In this document: one piece after another, positions 5,386 through 6,636 of the stretch
How the letters are laid out: each line of letters starts with the position of its first letter
Position numbering within the stretch: the stretch's first letter is position 1
From: an uncultured Collinsella sp.
GTDB taxonomy: Bacteria; Actinomycetota; Coriobacteriia; Coriobacteriales; Coriobacteriaceae
DNA length: 6,636 nucleotides
Direction of reading: 5' to 3'
Assembly: GCA_900752475.1 (NCBI GenBank)
Contig: CAADVJ010000238.1
Span: 1-6,636, forward strand
Position numbers and translations under genes: made by a program
Notes under the pieces: generated by a model
What the model was told of the DNA's origin: nothing
What the model saw: only the letters and a program-made list of their open reading frames with translations
The model's database searches: none

Positions 5386-6382
5386 ATTCGTTCGAGCCGG
5401 AATCGGTCGTCTCGGACGCGTCGGAACTGTCATCCGAACTCTCGTCCTTCGTCTTGGTCGCAGCGTCGCGCGACGTTCCCTGCGGCGTGCTATTAGCGGT
5501 GCTCACGTCCTCATCCGAAGCCGACTGTTCGTCGGTCAGCGAGGTGATGACCAGCACTTCCTCGTTGTTCTCGGCCGTGGTCTGAGCGCGCACCACAATG
5601 GTGTAGTACACGTCGTTTGCCGACTTCTCAACCGACGAGACGGTGCCGAGCGGTAGACCCTTGGGGAATACACCGCCAATGCCCGAGGTCACGATGATGT
5701 CGCCAACCTTAACATCGGAGTCGACGCTCACGTACTCAAGACGCAGCGTGCCGTCAGCCTGACCCTGCAGCATGCCCTGGGCGCGCGTGTCCTGTACCAT
5801 GGCGGACACACCCGAGTTCTCGTCGCCAATAAGGCGCACGGTAGAGGTCTTGGCCGATACCTCGATAATCTGACCGATAACACCGGCAGAACTCGTCACG
5901 GGCATGTTGATGGTAAGGCCGTCGGCAGAGCCCTTGTCGATGGTTACGGTCGAGGTCCAGGCATCGCCCGAGGCACCAACGATACGAGCAGCGGTCGATT
6001 TGAGGTTGTAGGTCGACTGCAGGCCGACCAGCCCCTCCAGACGCTCGGCGGTCTTTTGAGCCTCGGAGAGCTCAGCAACCTTAGAGGTCAGCTCCTCGTT
6101 TTGCTTCTTAAGCTCGTCAAGCGTGTCCTGCGACGCCGTAAGGTTAGAGAACACGTTGCCGATCGCATTGAAGGGGGCCGCCACAGCCGAGCCCACAAAG
6201 CGCACCGGCGAGGTAATCGTCGTCACGCCCGAACGCACGGCATGAATCGGTCCTGCCTCGCCCTCGCGGATGTAAAACGTGAGCAGCAACACCGAAATCA
6301 GGCTGAAAACAATCAACGGGCGCATACCCGTTGATTGTCGCTTGGTATTCAGATTTGTGGAGAAACCCGAAGATCGTGCCAA
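5384..6382 (-). CDS. mreC: Rod-shape-determining protein MreC
   Basis: MreC is a bitopic scaffold that sits on the outer face of the membrane and activates PBP2-RodA. The 332 residues show a short cytosolic N-terminus, one membrane helix (about 20-38, MRPLIVFSLISVLLLTFYI) and a coiled coil (about 84-120, rich in LKKQNEEL/KVAELSEAQK heptads). Two beta domains follow, with ARIVGASGDAWTSTVTIDKG (132-151), VTSSAGVIGQI (162-172), VRLIGDENSGVSAMVQDTRA (182-201) and the hallmark VGDIIVTSGIGGVFPKGLPLG (226-246). The last 50 or so residues (from about 283) are a Ser/Thr/Asp/Glu-rich, probably disordered tail. The start is TTG at 6382, chosen because AAGGTGG lies 7 nt upstream. The internal ATG (codon 20) lacks a ribosome binding site and would cut into the membrane helix. 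The gene is 21 nt after mreB. A perfect 12-bp inverted repeat covers codons 15-25. Confidence 0.96.
   Translation of the reverse strand: MARSSGFSTNLNTKRQSTGMRPLIVFSLISVLLLTFYIREGEAGPIHAVRSGVTTITSPVRFVGSAVAAPFNAIGNVFSNLTASQDTLDELKKQNEELTSKVAELSEAQKTAERLEGLVGLQSTYNLKSTAARIVGASGDAWTSTVTIDKGSADGLTINMPVTSSAGVIGQIIEVSAKTSTVRLIGDENSGVSAMVQDTRAQGMLQGQADGTLRLEYVSVDSDVKVGDIIVTSGIGGVFPKGLPLGTVSSVEKSANDVYYTIVVRAQTTAENNEEVLVITSLTDEQSASDEDVSTANSTPQGTSRDAATKTKDESSDDSSDASETTDSGSNE
6309..6338 (-). repeat. Perfect 12-bp inverted repeat in early mreC, possible attenuator or regulatory hairpin
   Basis: On the coding strand ACAATCAACGGG and CCCGTTGATTGT are exact reverse complements separated by a 6-nt loop, TATGCG. 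In RNA this would be a long hairpin starting about 65 nt after the mreB stop and 44 nt into mreC. It is directly followed by a T run (TTTT if the outermost pair is left open) and then C, so it resembles a weak intrinsic terminator. The loop holds the in-frame ATG of codon 20. Function is inference; the symmetry is directly visible. Confidence 0.6.
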
Positions 6383-6389
6383 ATGGAAT

Positions 6390-6396
6390 CCACCTT
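6390..6396 (-). promoter_or_regulatory. Shine-Dalgarno AAGGTGG that fixes the TTG start of mreC
   Basis: AAGGTGG is 7 nt before TTG (6382-6380) and lies within the 21-nt gap after the mreB stop. No ATG or GTG in this frame lies between the mreB stop and codon 20. Confidence 0.7.
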
Positions 6397-6403
6397 TTGG
6401 AAA

Positions 6404-6636
6404 TTAAGCATTGGTCTGGACGAAGCCGCCATCAAACGCATTGGCCTCGAGCACGCGGGCACAGCCGTTAACGACGTTATCGAGCGCCGTGGGGCTGACG
6501 TTGACCGAAACACCGGTCTCATCGCGCAGGCGCACGTCGAGACCGCGCAGCAGCGCGCCGCCACCAGTCAGCAAAATACCGTAGTACATAAGGTCCGAGG
6601 CAAGATCGGGAGGCGTAGCGTCGAGTGCGTCCTTGA
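6404..6636 (-). CDS. mreB: Actin-like cell-shape protein MreB, C-terminal end (5' part outside window)
   Basis: MreB polymerises under the cytoplasmic membrane and positions the Rod complex. Only the last 76 residues are visible, preceded by a broken codon at the right edge. They contain the family's C-terminal signature TPPDLASDLMYYGILLTGGG, followed by ALLRGLDVRLRDETGVSVNV. The GGGALLRGLD segment is the nucleotide-binding loop of the actin fold. The usual DIMERGI is read DLMYYGI, and the usual GTGRALE near the end is read GCARVLE, so this copy is somewhat divergent. It ends with a short extra tail (NAFDGGFVQTNA) and TAA. It is the first visible gene of the run; the operon promoter is therefore outside the window. 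Bacteria may carry mreB paralogues such as mbl, but the location directly before mreC supports mreB. Confidence 0.93.
   Translation of the reverse strand, partial: KDALDATPPDLASDLMYYGILLTGGGALLRGLDVRLRDETGVSVNVSPTALDNVVNGCARVLEANAFDGGFVQTNA

Noticed and set aside
1..6636. Search for mobile elements, CRISPR arrays, tRNA or rRNA genes, riboswitches and operon-internal promoters
   Set aside because: None could be supported by eye. All intergenic gaps are 21 nt or less, leaving no room for such elements outside genes, and composition is even except for AT-rich starts of mreC and the radical SAM gene.

Overview
The window is one tightly packed block of seven genes, all read on the minus strand (right to left). 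Coding is almost continuous and the largest gap between genes is 21 nt. Read 5' to 3' on the coding strand, it holds the 3' end of mreB, then mreC, mreD, mrdA (PBP2), rodA, a DUF697-like protein of unknown function, and the 5' part of a TIGR03960-type radical SAM gene that runs off the left edge. No RNA gene, insertion sequence, CRISPR array or phage gene was seen.

The base composition is GC-rich, obligate-anaerobe-type radical SAM sequences are present, and the order is mreBCD-mrdA-rodA followed by a radical SAM gene. Together these suggest an anaerobic, rod-shaped actinobacterium of the class Coriobacteriia, perhaps Collinsella-like. This is inference from gene order and protein style; no database was searched.

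The first five genes encode the core of the Rod complex (elongasome). MreB is the cytoplasmic actin-like scaffold, MreC and MreD are its membrane partners, RodA is the SEDS glycan polymerase and PBP2 is its cognate transpeptidase. Every gene junction is 5 to 21 nt. At most junctions the Shine-Dalgarno overlaps or touches the stop codon of the gene before, which implies one transcript with coupled translation. Two genes (mreC and the radical SAM gene) start with TTG, each placed by a clear ribosome binding site.

The points most worth a second look are: (1) a perfect 12-bp inverted repeat in the first codons of mreC, followed on the coding strand by TTTT, which could be an attenuator between mreB and the rest; (2) a RodA whose normally conserved DPxGxGY loop is rewritten; (3) a PBP2 with an extra N-terminal membrane helix and a probable Cys3-His zinc site; (4) the DUF697-like protein, whose N-terminal half looks like a G domain without a P-loop, located inside a cell-shape operon. 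The operon itself is a known type. I see no wholly new multi-gene system here.
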